Of a stretch of 64,000 nucleotides of DNA, positions 7,571 to 15,630 are shown one piece after another (the first letter of the stretch is position 1; each line of letters opens with the position of its first letter). The translations under genes were made by a program, and so were the position numbers. The DNA lies in contig CAXXLS010000018.1 of the NCBI GenBank assembly GCA_963677135.2, positions 62,001 through 126,000 of the forward strand, in the 5' to 3' direction. The notes under the pieces were generated by a model, which worked only from the letters and a program-made list of their open reading frames with translations, was not told the origin of the DNA and did not search any database. This DNA comes from Seleniibacterium sp963677135. GTDB lineage: Bacteria; Desulfobacterota; Desulfuromonadia; Desulfuromonadales; Geopsychrobacteraceae.

Positions 7571-8263
7571 ATGGAACAGGTGCAGGAAGGTTTTACTGGA
7601 GAATTGCCTAAAGTCCTTTTGTCTGATGTCTTGCAGCTTCACAACCAGAACAGGTTTTCGGGAGGATTGTCCGTTCAGCAGAATCAGTCCAAGGGGGTCA
7701 TCTTCTTCCAGAAGGGGGAGGTTATTCACGCCGAGCAGGATGATGTGTCAGGAATTGAGGCCATTTACCGCATGCTCGGCTGGAGAAGTGGTCAGTTCGT
7801 TTGCCACCCCAATTTGAAAACCATGCATTCGAGTATCGACATGTCCATGAGCCAGCTGCTGCTTGAATGTCATCGCCGTCTGGACGAGGAGGGCTTTCAA
7901 TCAGATGCTCCTGCGTCCCAGGCTCCGCTTCAAGATTCTTCCTCAAACAAGACCATCAGCAAGATCACACCTATCCCTGGTGTCAACTTTGCCGTCCTGA
8001 TTGATGAAAACGGCCATCCTCAGGATGATGACAGCTCCAGTGCGGCCCGATTAAGCGCCCAGGGTCATTTTTTCGTCGACATCGCCAAGAAGCTGGGCCA
8101 GCTTTTCGGCGCCCAGAACTATCATTTTTCCGTCGTCAGTGGCTCGGGCGGACATTGCATGAATTTCCACAGCAATAGCAGGACCCTCGTCGTTGCCGCT
8201 CCGGGAAACTGCGAGTATCAGCCCATTGAAAGTGCCATCCGGTCAACTCTGGCAAGAAAGTAA
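7571..8263 (+). CDS. DUF4388 (PATAN-like) and roadblock/LC7 domain protein
   Basis: AAGGAG eight bases upstream fixes ATG 7571, giving 230 residues without a signal peptide or membrane segment. Residues 1-105 (FTGELPKVLLSDVLQLHNQN, then GVIFFQKGEVIHAEQ and GLRSGQF-like GWRSGQFVCHP) match the DUF4388 domain found in deltaproteobacterial response regulators and gliding or motility proteins. After a polar linker, residues about 135-230 (ITPIPGVNFAVLIDENG through RTLVVAAPGNCEYQPIES) look like a roadblock/LC7 domain, the fold of MglB that partners small GTPases. The next gene starts eight bases downstream and itself begins with a roadblock-like domain, so the two may dimerise. No GTPase of the MglA type is in the window. 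The exact function is unknown. Confidence 0.75.
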   Translation: MEQVQEGFTGELPKVLLSDVLQLHNQNRFSGGLSVQQNQSKGVIFFQKGEVIHAEQDDVSGIEAIYRMLGWRSGQFVCHPNLKTMHSSIDMSMSQLLLECHRRLDEEGFQSDAPASQAPLQDSSSNKTISKITPIPGVNFAVLIDENGHPQDDDSSSAARLSAQGHFFVDIAKKLGQLFGAQNYHFSVVSGSGGHCMNFHSNSRTLVVAAPGNCEYQPIESAIRSTLARK

Positions 8264-8271
8264 AGCGTGAT

Positions 8272-10188
8272 ATGATAAAGGAAAATAAATGTTTAGATGC
8301 TCTGGCCGCGTTGCCGGAGGTTCTCGGGGCTTTCTTGTGCAATTCTTCGGGGGCCGTTCTCGCCTCCAAAATGCCGGAGTATCTCGCTCTCGATCAGGTT
8401 GAAAAGGCCGCCAAGCTGCTGAGCCAGCAGCGGGCGGCCGCCAGCGCGGCGGTCGGAGATGTGCAGCGTTGCGAATTTCGCTATCTGGAATATAAATTCT
8501 TTGTCTACTATCTGCCTGAGGGAACCCTGTTTGTCCTCTGCCGCCCCAAGGCCAACGCGCAGCGCATCGATTTTGAGATTGAATTGTTTCGCGATGAACT
8601 GAAAGCCATCCTGGAGGGAGGGAATGCCGTCAGCCCTCAGGAACCTCGGGCAGAATCGCAGCCGGAAGCGGTCGCTCCGGTTGTGAAGAATGAACCCAAA
8701 AGCGAGAAGAATAATACGTTTCTTCTCGTTGCCGTGGCATGCCTGGTTCTGCTTGCTGTCGCCGGCGGGGCTTTTTTCTACCTGTCCAACTCTCCCCGGC
8801 CACAACCTGCGGTTGTCACAAATCAACCGTCGCAATCGGCCAAACCGCAGCAGACAGCCCCTGCGGCGGCTCCCGCCGTCCAGGCGCAGCCTGAACCGGC
8901 CACGCCGGCCGCTGCTCCGGTGAAAACCGAAGTGGTCCTGCGCATCGAAGGCTCTGAGACCATCGGTCATCAGCTCGCACCGGAAATTGCCATGGCATTC
9001 ATGACCAAGGAGATGTATGCCGGAGATGTTCAGCTTGTCAAGGACGGCAAGAATAGCAGCCAGCGAGTAGAAGCGACCCTGGGAGACGGCCGGCATGTCG
9101 CTATCGAATTTATCCCCTCGGGATCGAATGGCGCTTTCACATGTCTCGAACAGGGGCGCTGCGATATCGGGATGTCCTCACGCCCCATCAGCAGCACGGA
9201 ATTGGCCAAGCTGGAAAGTATCGGGCCGATGAACAGTCCTGCCAGCGAACATATTCTTGCCCTGGACGGGATCGCCGTCGTTCTCCATTCGGTCAACGGG
9301 CTGGATGTTCTTTCCAAACAGCAGATAGCCGACATTTTTACCGGGAAAATCGCCAGCTGGGAGCAGCTTCCCGGCAGCGGTCTGAAAGGGGCGATCAACC
9401 TTTATGGACGAAGTATGGCCTCGGGAACGGGCCGGATCTTCAGTCGTCTTGCTCTTGACGGTCAGGAACTGGCAGGTGCCATGAATATCGTGGCGCGTGA
9501 CCAGGATGTCGCTGACAAGGTGGCTGGCGACACCAATGCCATCGGATTCGTCTCGATGCCGTATATCGCCAAAGCCAAGGCCGTTGCCATCTCCCAGGAA
9601 GAGGCTGGATCGGTCTACCCGACCCCCTTCACCATTGCGACGGAGGATTATCCTCTGGCAAGACGCCTCTATTTCTATACCGCGGTGAATCCGAAAAACT
9701 ACCTGACCCGACCCTTCGTGCAGTTTGCTCTCGGCGATGCCGGACAGGCGGCGGCGGATGCCTCGGGATTTGTTAAATTGACCATCGACAAAATCAAACC
9801 GCCGATTCCTGATACCGCTCCTGAGGAGTATCGACAGGCGGTCGCAAACGCGAGCCGTCTGTCCCTGAACTTCCGCTTTAAATCGGGAAGTTCCGAACTT
9901 GATAACCGGGGCCGTCGGGATCTTGAGCGTCTCGTCAATTTCCTGACCATGCCCGAAAACCGGAATAAATCGATCCGCCTCCTGGGTTTCGCAGACAGCC
10001 GGGGAGAGCGCAAGGCGAACTGTTACCTTTCAGAGGTTCGGGCCGACAAGGTTGCAACGATTCTTCAATGGCGCGGAATCAAGACGGAAATTGTCAAAGG
10101 TTTCTGTGAAGATATGCCGATCGCTTCAAATACGACAGCCCTGGGGCGTGATAAAAACCGGCGGGTCGAGGTCTGGCTCGGCGAGTAG
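8272..10188 (+). CDS. Membrane fusion: roadblock-like, PstS-like binding domain, OmpA C-terminal domain
   Basis: The 638-residue protein has four parts. Residues 1-115 are cytoplasmic and roadblock-like (ALAALPEVLGAFLCNSSGAV, then LEYKFFVYYLPEGTLFVLC). One membrane helix covers about 149-172 (TFLLVAVACLVLLAVAGGAF). A Pro/Ala/Gln-rich linker runs to about 220. A PstS-like periplasmic binding domain follows at about 222-500 (LRIEGSETIGHQLAPEIAMAF, DIGMSSRPIS, LALDGIAVVLH, YGRSMASGTGRIF). An OmpA/MotB-type peptidoglycan-binding domain ends it at about 525-638 (FRFKSGSSELDNRGR, LLGFADSRGE, NRRVEVWL). PstS-OmpA fusions are known in Proteobacteria, but a cytoplasmic roadblock head is unusual. The layout suggests a wall-anchored ligand sensor signalling inward to the preceding roadblock protein. 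Ligand and output are unknown. Confidence 0.8.
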   Translation: MIKENKCLDALAALPEVLGAFLCNSSGAVLASKMPEYLALDQVEKAAKLLSQQRAAASAAVGDVQRCEFRYLEYKFFVYYLPEGTLFVLCRPKANAQRIDFEIELFRDELKAILEGGNAVSPQEPRAESQPEAVAPVVKNEPKSEKNNTFLLVAVACLVLLAVAGGAFFYLSNSPRPQPAVVTNQPSQSAKPQQTAPAAAPAVQAQPEPATPAAAPVKTEVVLRIEGSETIGHQLAPEIAMAFMTKEMYAGDVQLVKDGKNSSQRVEATLGDGRHVAIEFIPSGSNGAFTCLEQGRCDIGMSSRPISSTELAKLESIGPMNSPASEHILALDGIAVVLHSVNGLDVLSKQQIADIFTGKIASWEQLPGSGLKGAINLYGRSMASGTGRIFSRLALDGQELAGAMNIVARDQDVADKVAGDTNAIGFVSMPYIAKAKAVAISQEEAGSVYPTPFTIATEDYPLARRLYFYTAVNPKNYLTRPFVQFALGDAGQAAADASGFVKLTIDKIKPPIPDTAPEEYRQAVANASRLSLNFRFKSGSSELDNRGRRDLERLVNFLTMPENRNKSIRLLGFADSRGERKANCYLSEVRADKVATILQWRGIKTEIVKGFCEDMPIASNTTALGRDKNRRVEVWLGE

Positions 10189-10213
10189 GCCCTTGGCGTG
10201 GAAGTTAAGTTAT

Positions 10214-10257
10214 GCCCATTCTTCGCGGCAGGACCTGTCCTGCCGCGAAGAATGGGC
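10214..10257. repeat. Perfect hairpin, 20-bp stem and 4-base loop
   Basis: Bases 10214-10233 are the exact reverse complement of 10238-10257, with loop CCTG. It begins 25 bases after the stop of the roadblock-PstS-OmpA gene. No T-run follows, so if it ends transcription it does so without a U-tract. It could also protect the mRNA 3' end or be a small mobile-type palindrome. Confidence 0.75.
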
Positions 10258-10419
10258 CCAGGATCATGCCCTTTGGCGGAGGCGACGTTGCGGTTTGCTG
10301 AACGCGGCGGACGTCTCTGCTTGATGCTGCGATCTCTATGTTTATTGAAATCAGACCGATCCGCAGACGGGCACGTGGTTTAGGCCCGGATTGCGGATGA
10401 TAAGATCAGGGTTTGCATT

Positions 10420-11460
10420 ATGAAATTCAAGTTGTCACTATTGTTACTGTTAACAGCCTTGCAGGTGTCTGTCTGTTGCGCTTTGGCGCAATCTCCGATT
10501 GCCGGGGACATTCGCATCGTCATAGGTTCAACCTCACCCAAGGGGGATACCTACCTGAGTGCGGCAACGCTGCAGAAGAGCCTGGAGAAAAAGATCGGCG
10601 TCAAGGTCACGCTGGACGCTGTCGGTTACAAAAAGGCGTTCGAGGCTATTCAGAGTGCGGGGGAAGACGGAACGACCCTCATGGTCTTCCATGATTACGC
10701 ATATTTAGGCTACCTGTATGGCGTCGATGGTTTTAAAGATCCATTCCAGTCCTATACCGTCGGACCGCTGCTCGCGATCAACCCGGGAAACGCGTACCTG
10801 GTTCCTAAAAGTACTCCCTACTGGACAATCCATGATGTCATTGATGCCTGCGGAAATGGCACCAAGGTAAGAATCGCTATCCAGAAAGGCGGGGTTTCGG
10901 AGATTGGTTTTACCGCGTTACAACATGCCATCAAGGTCAAGTATCCAGGAAAAGAACACAACCTCGTTGCAGTTGAAAGCGGTTCCCAGAAGGAAAAAAA
11001 TCAGCTGTTGTTCGAGGGGAAGGTCGATCTGATCTACGGAACGGTCGTCGGTAACGAAAAATATACCAAATTGCCGGTATACGATCCGAAAGCGATGCGT
11101 TTCGTCTGGTTGACGTCACGCATGAAAATGATGGAGCTGGCCAATCCTGAAGGCTTCGGTAAGACCAGTCGTGACTCGCTGCTGAAGTTCATGGAACCTT
11201 ATACCTGGGTTCCCTACGATTTATCGTCTAATTTCACTTTCGATAAGGAATATTTCTTTCTGTACAATAAAAACATCAAGCCTGACATTGTGAGCTATCT
11301 CGACCAGGTATTGACGGAGCTGTATGCCGAAGGTGAGGTGGTCAAATTGCAGAAAGATTCCTTCTATATTCCGAATTTCATGCCGTCAACCAAAGCGCAG
11401 GATTATCTCAAAAAGAAAAGTGAATATATCAAAGGAATTATCGCTGGTCTGAAAGATTAG
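10420..11460 (+). CDS. Periplasmic binding protein, Bug/TctC (tripartite tricarboxylate) type
   Basis: The 346-residue product begins with a signal peptide (MKFKLSLLLLLTALQVSVCC then ALAQ). It continues with the fold of tripartite tricarboxylate transporter binding proteins: IRIVIGSTSPKGDTYLSAATLQKSLEKK at the N-lobe, GPLLAINPGNAYLVPK, AIQKGGVSEIGFTALQHA, and LIYGTVVGNEKY, where typical members read G-x-A near this point. The match is more distant than a standard Bug protein. No TctA/TctB membrane genes are nearby, so it is an orphan receptor that may serve transporters elsewhere or act in sensing. It sits 231 bases after the roadblock-PstS-OmpA gene, with the perfect hairpin between them, and is followed by a terminator hairpin. 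Confidence 0.65.
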   Translation: MKFKLSLLLLLTALQVSVCCALAQSPIAGDIRIVIGSTSPKGDTYLSAATLQKSLEKKIGVKVTLDAVGYKKAFEAIQSAGEDGTTLMVFHDYAYLGYLYGVDGFKDPFQSYTVGPLLAINPGNAYLVPKSTPYWTIHDVIDACGNGTKVRIAIQKGGVSEIGFTALQHAIKVKYPGKEHNLVAVESGSQKEKNQLLFEGKVDLIYGTVVGNEKYTKLPVYDPKAMRFVWLTSRMKMMELANPEGFGKTSRDSLLKFMEPYTWVPYDLSSNFTFDKEYFFLYNKNIKPDIVSYLDQVLTELYAEGEVVKLQKDSFYIPNFMPSTKAQDYLKKKSEYIKGIIAGLKD

Positions 11461-11504
11461 CAATCCGGATAAAGGCCGGTCTTCTGACCTGTCTCCCGAG
11501 ATAA

Positions 11505-11530
11505 AAAGGGCTGGTGACAACCAGCCCTTT
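11505..11530. terminator. Bidirectional intrinsic terminator
   Basis: AAAGGGCTGG (11505-11514) pairs with CCAGCCCTTT (11521-11530) around a 6-base loop. It is placed between the stop of the plus-strand binding protein and the stop of the minus-strand xpt gene. The A/T ends of the stem supply short U-runs in both directions, fitting a shared terminator. Confidence 0.75.
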
Positions 11531-11531
11531 C

Positions 11532-12062
11532 TTATGTCAGGTTCTGTAAATCTTCCCGAGTAAGAACAGCCTCAATGTCCCGCCGATCGGATTTGTTGAT
11601 GATCACGGCTCGTCCTATCAGTATCGCTTCAGCCTGGTGGACAAGCTCCTCTATGGCCTTGCAGGTTGATCCCTTGGCAAAGAAATCGTCGATAAAAAGC
11701 ACGCGATCACCCTTTTCAAGCACCTCTCTGGACACGTAGAGGGTGGTAGATTCCTGCTTGGTGAAGGAGTAGCTGGCCGCTGCAAAGTAATCCTTCATGG
11801 TGATAGGGCGCTTTTTCTTGGCGTAGACAAAGGGAATGCTCAGCTCAAGGGCTACGGCCTGAGCGAGCATGATACCGCTGGTTTCCGCGGTAAGGATGAT
11901 GGAGATATGACGGTCCTTAAAGCGGTGGGCCAGATCGCGTCCAATGGTATGCATCAGCTGGGGATCAACCATGTGGTTAAGGAAACGATCGACCTTGATA
12001 ACGTCACCATCGATGGCGCCTTCCTGGCGAATACGTTCGAGCAGAATCTGTCTGGCAGTCAT
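11532..12062 (-). CDS. xpt: Xanthine phosphoribosyltransferase
   Basis: The 176-residue protein is a type I phosphoribosyltransferase with the PRPP-binding motif VLFIDDFFAKGST at about residues 121-133. The N-terminal RQILLERIRQEGAI and VDRFLNHMVDPQLM are characteristic of Xpt from Gram-positives (B. subtilis Xpt is 194 residues). It converts xanthine plus PRPP to XMP in purine salvage. Its ATG overlaps the stop of the upstream permease gene by four bases (ATGA), so the two are translationally coupled. Being the last gene of a nucleoside-import operon, it would trap imported and degraded purines as nucleotides. A shared hypoxanthine or guanine activity cannot be excluded. Confidence 0.88.
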   Translation of the reverse strand: MTARQILLERIRQEGAIDGDVIKVDRFLNHMVDPQLMHTIGRDLAHRFKDRHISIILTAETSGIMLAQAVALELSIPFVYAKKKRPITMKDYFAAASYSFTKQESTTLYVSREVLEKGDRVLFIDDFFAKGSTCKAIEELVHQAEAILIGRAVIINKSDRRDIEAVLTREDLQNLT

Positions 12063-12979
12063 TTTCGATCCTCACGGTCATAGGGAAGGCCGAGGCTTTC
12101 CGGCTGTTGACTGGCACCCTTCTGCAACCGCAGGGTCGAGATAACCAGGACCACAATGGTAAAAAAATAGGGGAGCATCTGCAGGATATGGGCACTGATG
12201 GTGGTTCCCATGGCCTGGAAACGCAACTGCATGGCGGTAATCCCTCCGAACAGGTACGCTCCGAACAATGCCCTGGGGCTTGACCAGCCGGCAAAAATAA
12301 CCAGGGCAACGGCAATCCAGCCCCGTCCGGCCGTCATGTTTTCAATCCACATCGGAGTACTGGCCAGACTCAGGTAGGCTCCGCCGATACCGACCAGGCC
12401 GGAGCCGATGGTCACGGCGAAAAAACGGTACTTGGTCACGGAGACGCCACAGGTGTCGGCTGCGGCAGGATTTTCACCCACCGTGCGCAGGGCCAGTCCC
12501 CAACGGGTACGATAAAAGAAATGCCAGATCAGGTAAACCAGGGCAAAGCTGAGGTAAATCAGGACATCCTGGTTGAAGAAGGCTTTACCGAGAACGGGAA
12601 TCCGCTCCAGGCCGGGAATCGCAATCCGTTCGAACCCGGTGATGGTCTGCCCGACCATCGGTTTGCCGAACAGGGCGGTGATGCCGATACCGAACATGGT
12701 TAATGCCAGGCCGCTGACGATCTGGTTGCCGCGCAGTTGAACGGTGATCAGGGCATGAATACTGCCGGCGATAAAGGTCGCAGTAAACGCGCAGAGAATG
12801 CCGATCAGTAACGACCCGCTGAAAAATGTTCCGGAAAAGCCTGCCAGAGCGCCGATCAGCATCAGCCCCTCGATACCGAGATTGATGATCCCGGCCCGTT
12901 CGTTGATGATGGCTCCGAGGGTTGCAAACAGGATCGGGGTGCCGGCACGGACTGTTGCATCGAGAAGAATTTCAAGCAT
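12059..12979 (-). CDS. Nucleoside ABC transporter permease (NupQ/YufQ type)
   Basis: This 306-residue protein of about eight or nine membrane helices has the BPD_transp_2 pattern. EILLDATVRAGTPILFATLG begins it, and GAIINERAGIINLGIEGLMLIGA is the signature of the short permease in BMP-type nucleoside uptake systems. LRTVGENPAAADTCGVSVTKYR, the EAA-like cytoplasmic loop contacting the ATPase, lies near the middle. It overlaps the preceding permease gene by eight bases and xpt by four, so the operon is tightly packed. It would form the inner-membrane channel together with the longer permease at 12972-14042. Confidence 0.88.
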   Translation of the reverse strand: MLEILLDATVRAGTPILFATLGAIINERAGIINLGIEGLMLIGALAGFSGTFFSGSLLIGILCAFTATFIAGSIHALITVQLRGNQIVSGLALTMFGIGITALFGKPMVGQTITGFERIAIPGLERIPVLGKAFFNQDVLIYLSFALVYLIWHFFYRTRWGLALRTVGENPAAADTCGVSVTKYRFFAVTIGSGLVGIGGAYLSLASTPMWIENMTAGRGWIAVALVIFAGWSSPRALFGAYLFGGITAMQLRFQAMGTTISAHILQMLPYFFTIVVLVISTLRLQKGASQQPESLGLPYDREDRK

Positions 12980-14042
12980 GCCGATCCCTCCCTATCATGC
13001 GCAAACGATAGATTATGAAAAAGTCGGAAGCCAGCAGGCAGAAGAGGATAAGTCCCTGAAAGGCATAGACGAAGGCGACCGGTAACTGCCAGAGGATCTG
13101 GAGACTGTCACCGCCGACCAGCAGCACGCCCATCAGGAAAGAGACGATCACCACCCCGACGGCACTGCGCTTGGCCAGCCAGGCGATGATGATGGCGGTG
13201 TATCCGTAACCGGGTGAAATGCCGTGTTGCAGGCGGTGCTGAAGCCCCGCGACCTCGCTGAAGCCGGCCAGCCCGGCGATGGCTCCGCTTAAAAAGAGCA
13301 CGGCGAATATGGCCACACCGGTTCGCATTCCAGCGTACTGGGCGGCTTTGGGGTTGCTGCCGATGACCTTGATTTCATATCCCCAGACGGTTCTCTCCAT
13401 GAACAGGTAAAGCAGCAGGGCGATGAACAGGGCCAGGAAGAAGCCACTGTGCAGCCTGGTATTGAAATATTCCGCCAGCCTGGCCGTATCACTGAACTGG
13501 GCGGTAAGGGGGAAATTGAACCCCTTGGGGTCTTTCCACGGCCCGTAAACCAGGTAGTCGACCCAGAGGATGGCGATATAGTTCATCAGCAGGGTGACGA
13601 TAACTTCGTTGACCTGCCAGCGGGCGCGGAGCAGGCCGGCAATCCCGGCCCACAGACCACCGGCCATAAAGGCCGCCAGAAACATGGTCGTCAGCATCAG
13701 CCAGTGGTTCTGAATGCCGGAAAACAGGGCCACCCAGGTGGCGCCCATGGCGCCCATGTACAACTGGCCTTCCGCACCGATATTCCAGATCTGCATACGG
13801 AAAGCGAGGCTGACACCCAGCCCGGCAAAAATCAGCGGGGTCGTTTTGACCAGGGTCTCCGACAGTCCATAGCTTGAACCGAGGGCCTCTATCAGGATTT
13901 CGCCGTAGGCTTCGAGGGGGTTGATGTTGCCTGCCAGGAGCAGGAAGCCGGCGATGAACAGGGCGATCCCGATAGAGATGAGGGGGGCCGTGAAACGGAC
14001 CAGAGGGGATGACATTTCACGACGTTCAATGACCAGTTTCAT
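12972..14042 (-). CDS. Nucleoside ABC transporter permease (NupP/YufP type)
   Basis: The 356-residue inner-membrane protein carries INPLEAYGEILIEALGSSYG, FRMQIWNIGAEGQLYMGAMG and EVIVTLLMNYIAI, which are typical of the long permease in BMP-linked transporters. The cytoplasmic coupling loop is YEIKVIGSNPKAAQYAGMRT. It pairs with the shorter permease downstream to form the transmembrane channel. The gene overlaps the ATPase gene by four bases at its start and the next permease by eight at its end, so all three are probably made in fixed ratio. Confidence 0.88.
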   Translation of the reverse strand: MKLVIERREMSSPLVRFTAPLISIGIALFIAGFLLLAGNINPLEAYGEILIEALGSSYGLSETLVKTTPLIFAGLGVSLAFRMQIWNIGAEGQLYMGAMGATWVALFSGIQNHWLMLTTMFLAAFMAGGLWAGIAGLLRARWQVNEVIVTLLMNYIAILWVDYLVYGPWKDPKGFNFPLTAQFSDTARLAEYFNTRLHSGFFLALFIALLLYLFMERTVWGYEIKVIGSNPKAAQYAGMRTGVAIFAVLFLSGAIAGLAGFSEVAGLQHRLQHGISPGYGYTAIIIAWLAKRSAVGVVIVSFLMGVLLVGGDSLQILWQLPVAFVYAFQGLILFCLLASDFFIIYRLRMIGRDRHA

Positions 14043-15577
14043 GGGGCCTGCTCCCGGTGCTCGCCGCTCATCATCAGGCCGATCTCCTCCCGGGTCGTGT
14101 GGCGGGGATCAGCGTAGCCGATCAGGCGTCCCCGGAACATGACTGCGATGCGATCGCTCAGTTTGAGAAGCTCGTCCAGATCTTCCGAAATCAGAATGGT
14201 ACTCATGCCGTTGTGGCAGCCGTCGGCAATGACTTTGTGGACATATTCGGCACTGCCGATATCTAGCCCCCGCGTCGGGTAGAGGGCCACCAGGACTTTC
14301 GGACTTTCGGACAGTTCGCGGGCGATAATCACCTTCTGGATGTTGCCCCCTGACAGGTAGCGAACCGGGGTGCCGTCCGGCCCGCTTTTAATGGCGAACT
14401 GGTTGATTTTTTCAACGGCGTTACGGCGAATGGCCTTGCGGTCCTGGAAAATCCAGTTGCGGAATGATCCGCTCTTGAAACTTTTCATGATCAGATTTTC
14501 ATCGACACTCATGTCCGGCGCGATGCCGATGGCTTTCCGGTCTTCGGGGATATGAGCAATTCCGGCAACATAAGAGTAGCGGGCATTGCTGTTGGTGATA
14601 TCTTTCTCTCCGGCGTAAATCTTTCCCGAGGTCGCGTTTTTCAGGCCGGTGAGGACCTCGGCCAAGGCCTTCTGGCCGTTTCCGGCGACGCCGGCCACGC
14701 CCAGTATTTCCCCTTCCTTGAGTTCCAGGTTAAAGCCGTCCAGATCGGCCAGCCCCCGGTCATTGCGCACGCTGAGCCCCTGAACCGACAGGACGACCTT
14801 ATCGGACATCTGCAGGTTCTTCTGCCATTCGGGAATCTTGTCCTTGCCGATCATCAGTGCGGCCAACCGGTTTTCGTCGAATTCGCCACGGCACAGCGTG
14901 GCGACGCTGCACCCTTTTTTGAGAATGGTGACCCGGTCCGAGATTTCCATGACTTCACGCATCTTGTGGGAAATGAAAATAATGCTTTTCCCCTGAGCCT
15001 TCAGCCGGTTCAGAACCTGGAACAAGCGGTTCGCTTCCTGAGGGGTGAGGACCGCCGTCGGTTCATCGAGGATCAGCAGGCGGCAGTCGCGCATCAGCAG
15101 CTTGATCAGCTCAATCCATTGCTGGGCACCGATGGAGAGCTTCCAGACCGGCGTGTCGAGATCGAGTTCAAGGTCAAAGTCCCTGATAAGAGCCGCAACT
15201 TTTTCTTTGTAGACCTTGCGATTGTAAAAGTTGGGCACCCCTTCGAGGGCGAGCAGGATATTCTCAAAGACGGAGTGGGCGGGGACCAGCATGAAATGCT
15301 GATGGACCATACCGATGCCGCAGGCCATGGAATCGCGAGGACTGGTGAAACGGATCGGCCTGCCGGCAAACTCAATAGACCCGCGGTCGGGATGATAGAG
15401 CCCGGTCAGTACGTTCATGAGCGTACTTTTCCCGGCACCGTTTTCACCGAGAAGAGTATGAATTTCACCGGGAGCGACACTGAACGAGACATCGTCCAGG
15501 GCCACCACGCCAGGGAAGGTTTTCCGAATATTTTTTATGTTTAAAAGGTCGCTCATGCTGAAGAGAGAGAGGCGCAT
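14039..15577 (-). CDS. Nucleoside ABC transporter ATP-binding protein (double ATPase)
   Basis: The 512-residue protein has two nucleotide-binding halves, as in sugar and nucleoside importers of the RbsA/MglA/YufO type. The first half shows Walker A LLGENGAGKSTLMN and Walker B CRLLILDEPTAVLT. The second half has the usual degenerate Walker A (GVAGVAGNGQKALAEVL) and signature YLSGGNIQKVIIAREL. The linker at about residues 235-265 is standard. It would power import through the two permeases encoded downstream. The start is uncertain between ATG 15577 and ATG 15556 (MSDLLNIKNIRK); neither has a strong ribosome binding site. The gene follows the binding-protein gene after 53 bases. Confidence 0.88.
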   Translation of the reverse strand: MRLSLFSMSDLLNIKNIRKTFPGVVALDDVSFSVAPGEIHTLLGENGAGKSTLMNVLTGLYHPDRGSIEFAGRPIRFTSPRDSMACGIGMVHQHFMLVPAHSVFENILLALEGVPNFYNRKVYKEKVAALIRDFDLELDLDTPVWKLSIGAQQWIELIKLLMRDCRLLILDEPTAVLTPQEANRLFQVLNRLKAQGKSIIFISHKMREVMEISDRVTILKKGCSVATLCRGEFDENRLAALMIGKDKIPEWQKNLQMSDKVVLSVQGLSVRNDRGLADLDGFNLELKEGEILGVAGVAGNGQKALAEVLTGLKNATSGKIYAGEKDITNSNARYSYVAGIAHIPEDRKAIGIAPDMSVDENLIMKSFKSGSFRNWIFQDRKAIRRNAVEKINQFAIKSGPDGTPVRYLSGGNIQKVIIARELSESPKVLVALYPTRGLDIGSAEYVHKVIADGCHNGMSTILISEDLDELLKLSDRIAVMFRGRLIGYADPRHTTREEIGLMMSGEHREQAP

Positions 15578-15630
15578 GACCCCGGTACCGGTCTGTACTG
15601 GCCAGGGGCACGCGCCTGCAGGTCAAGAGG

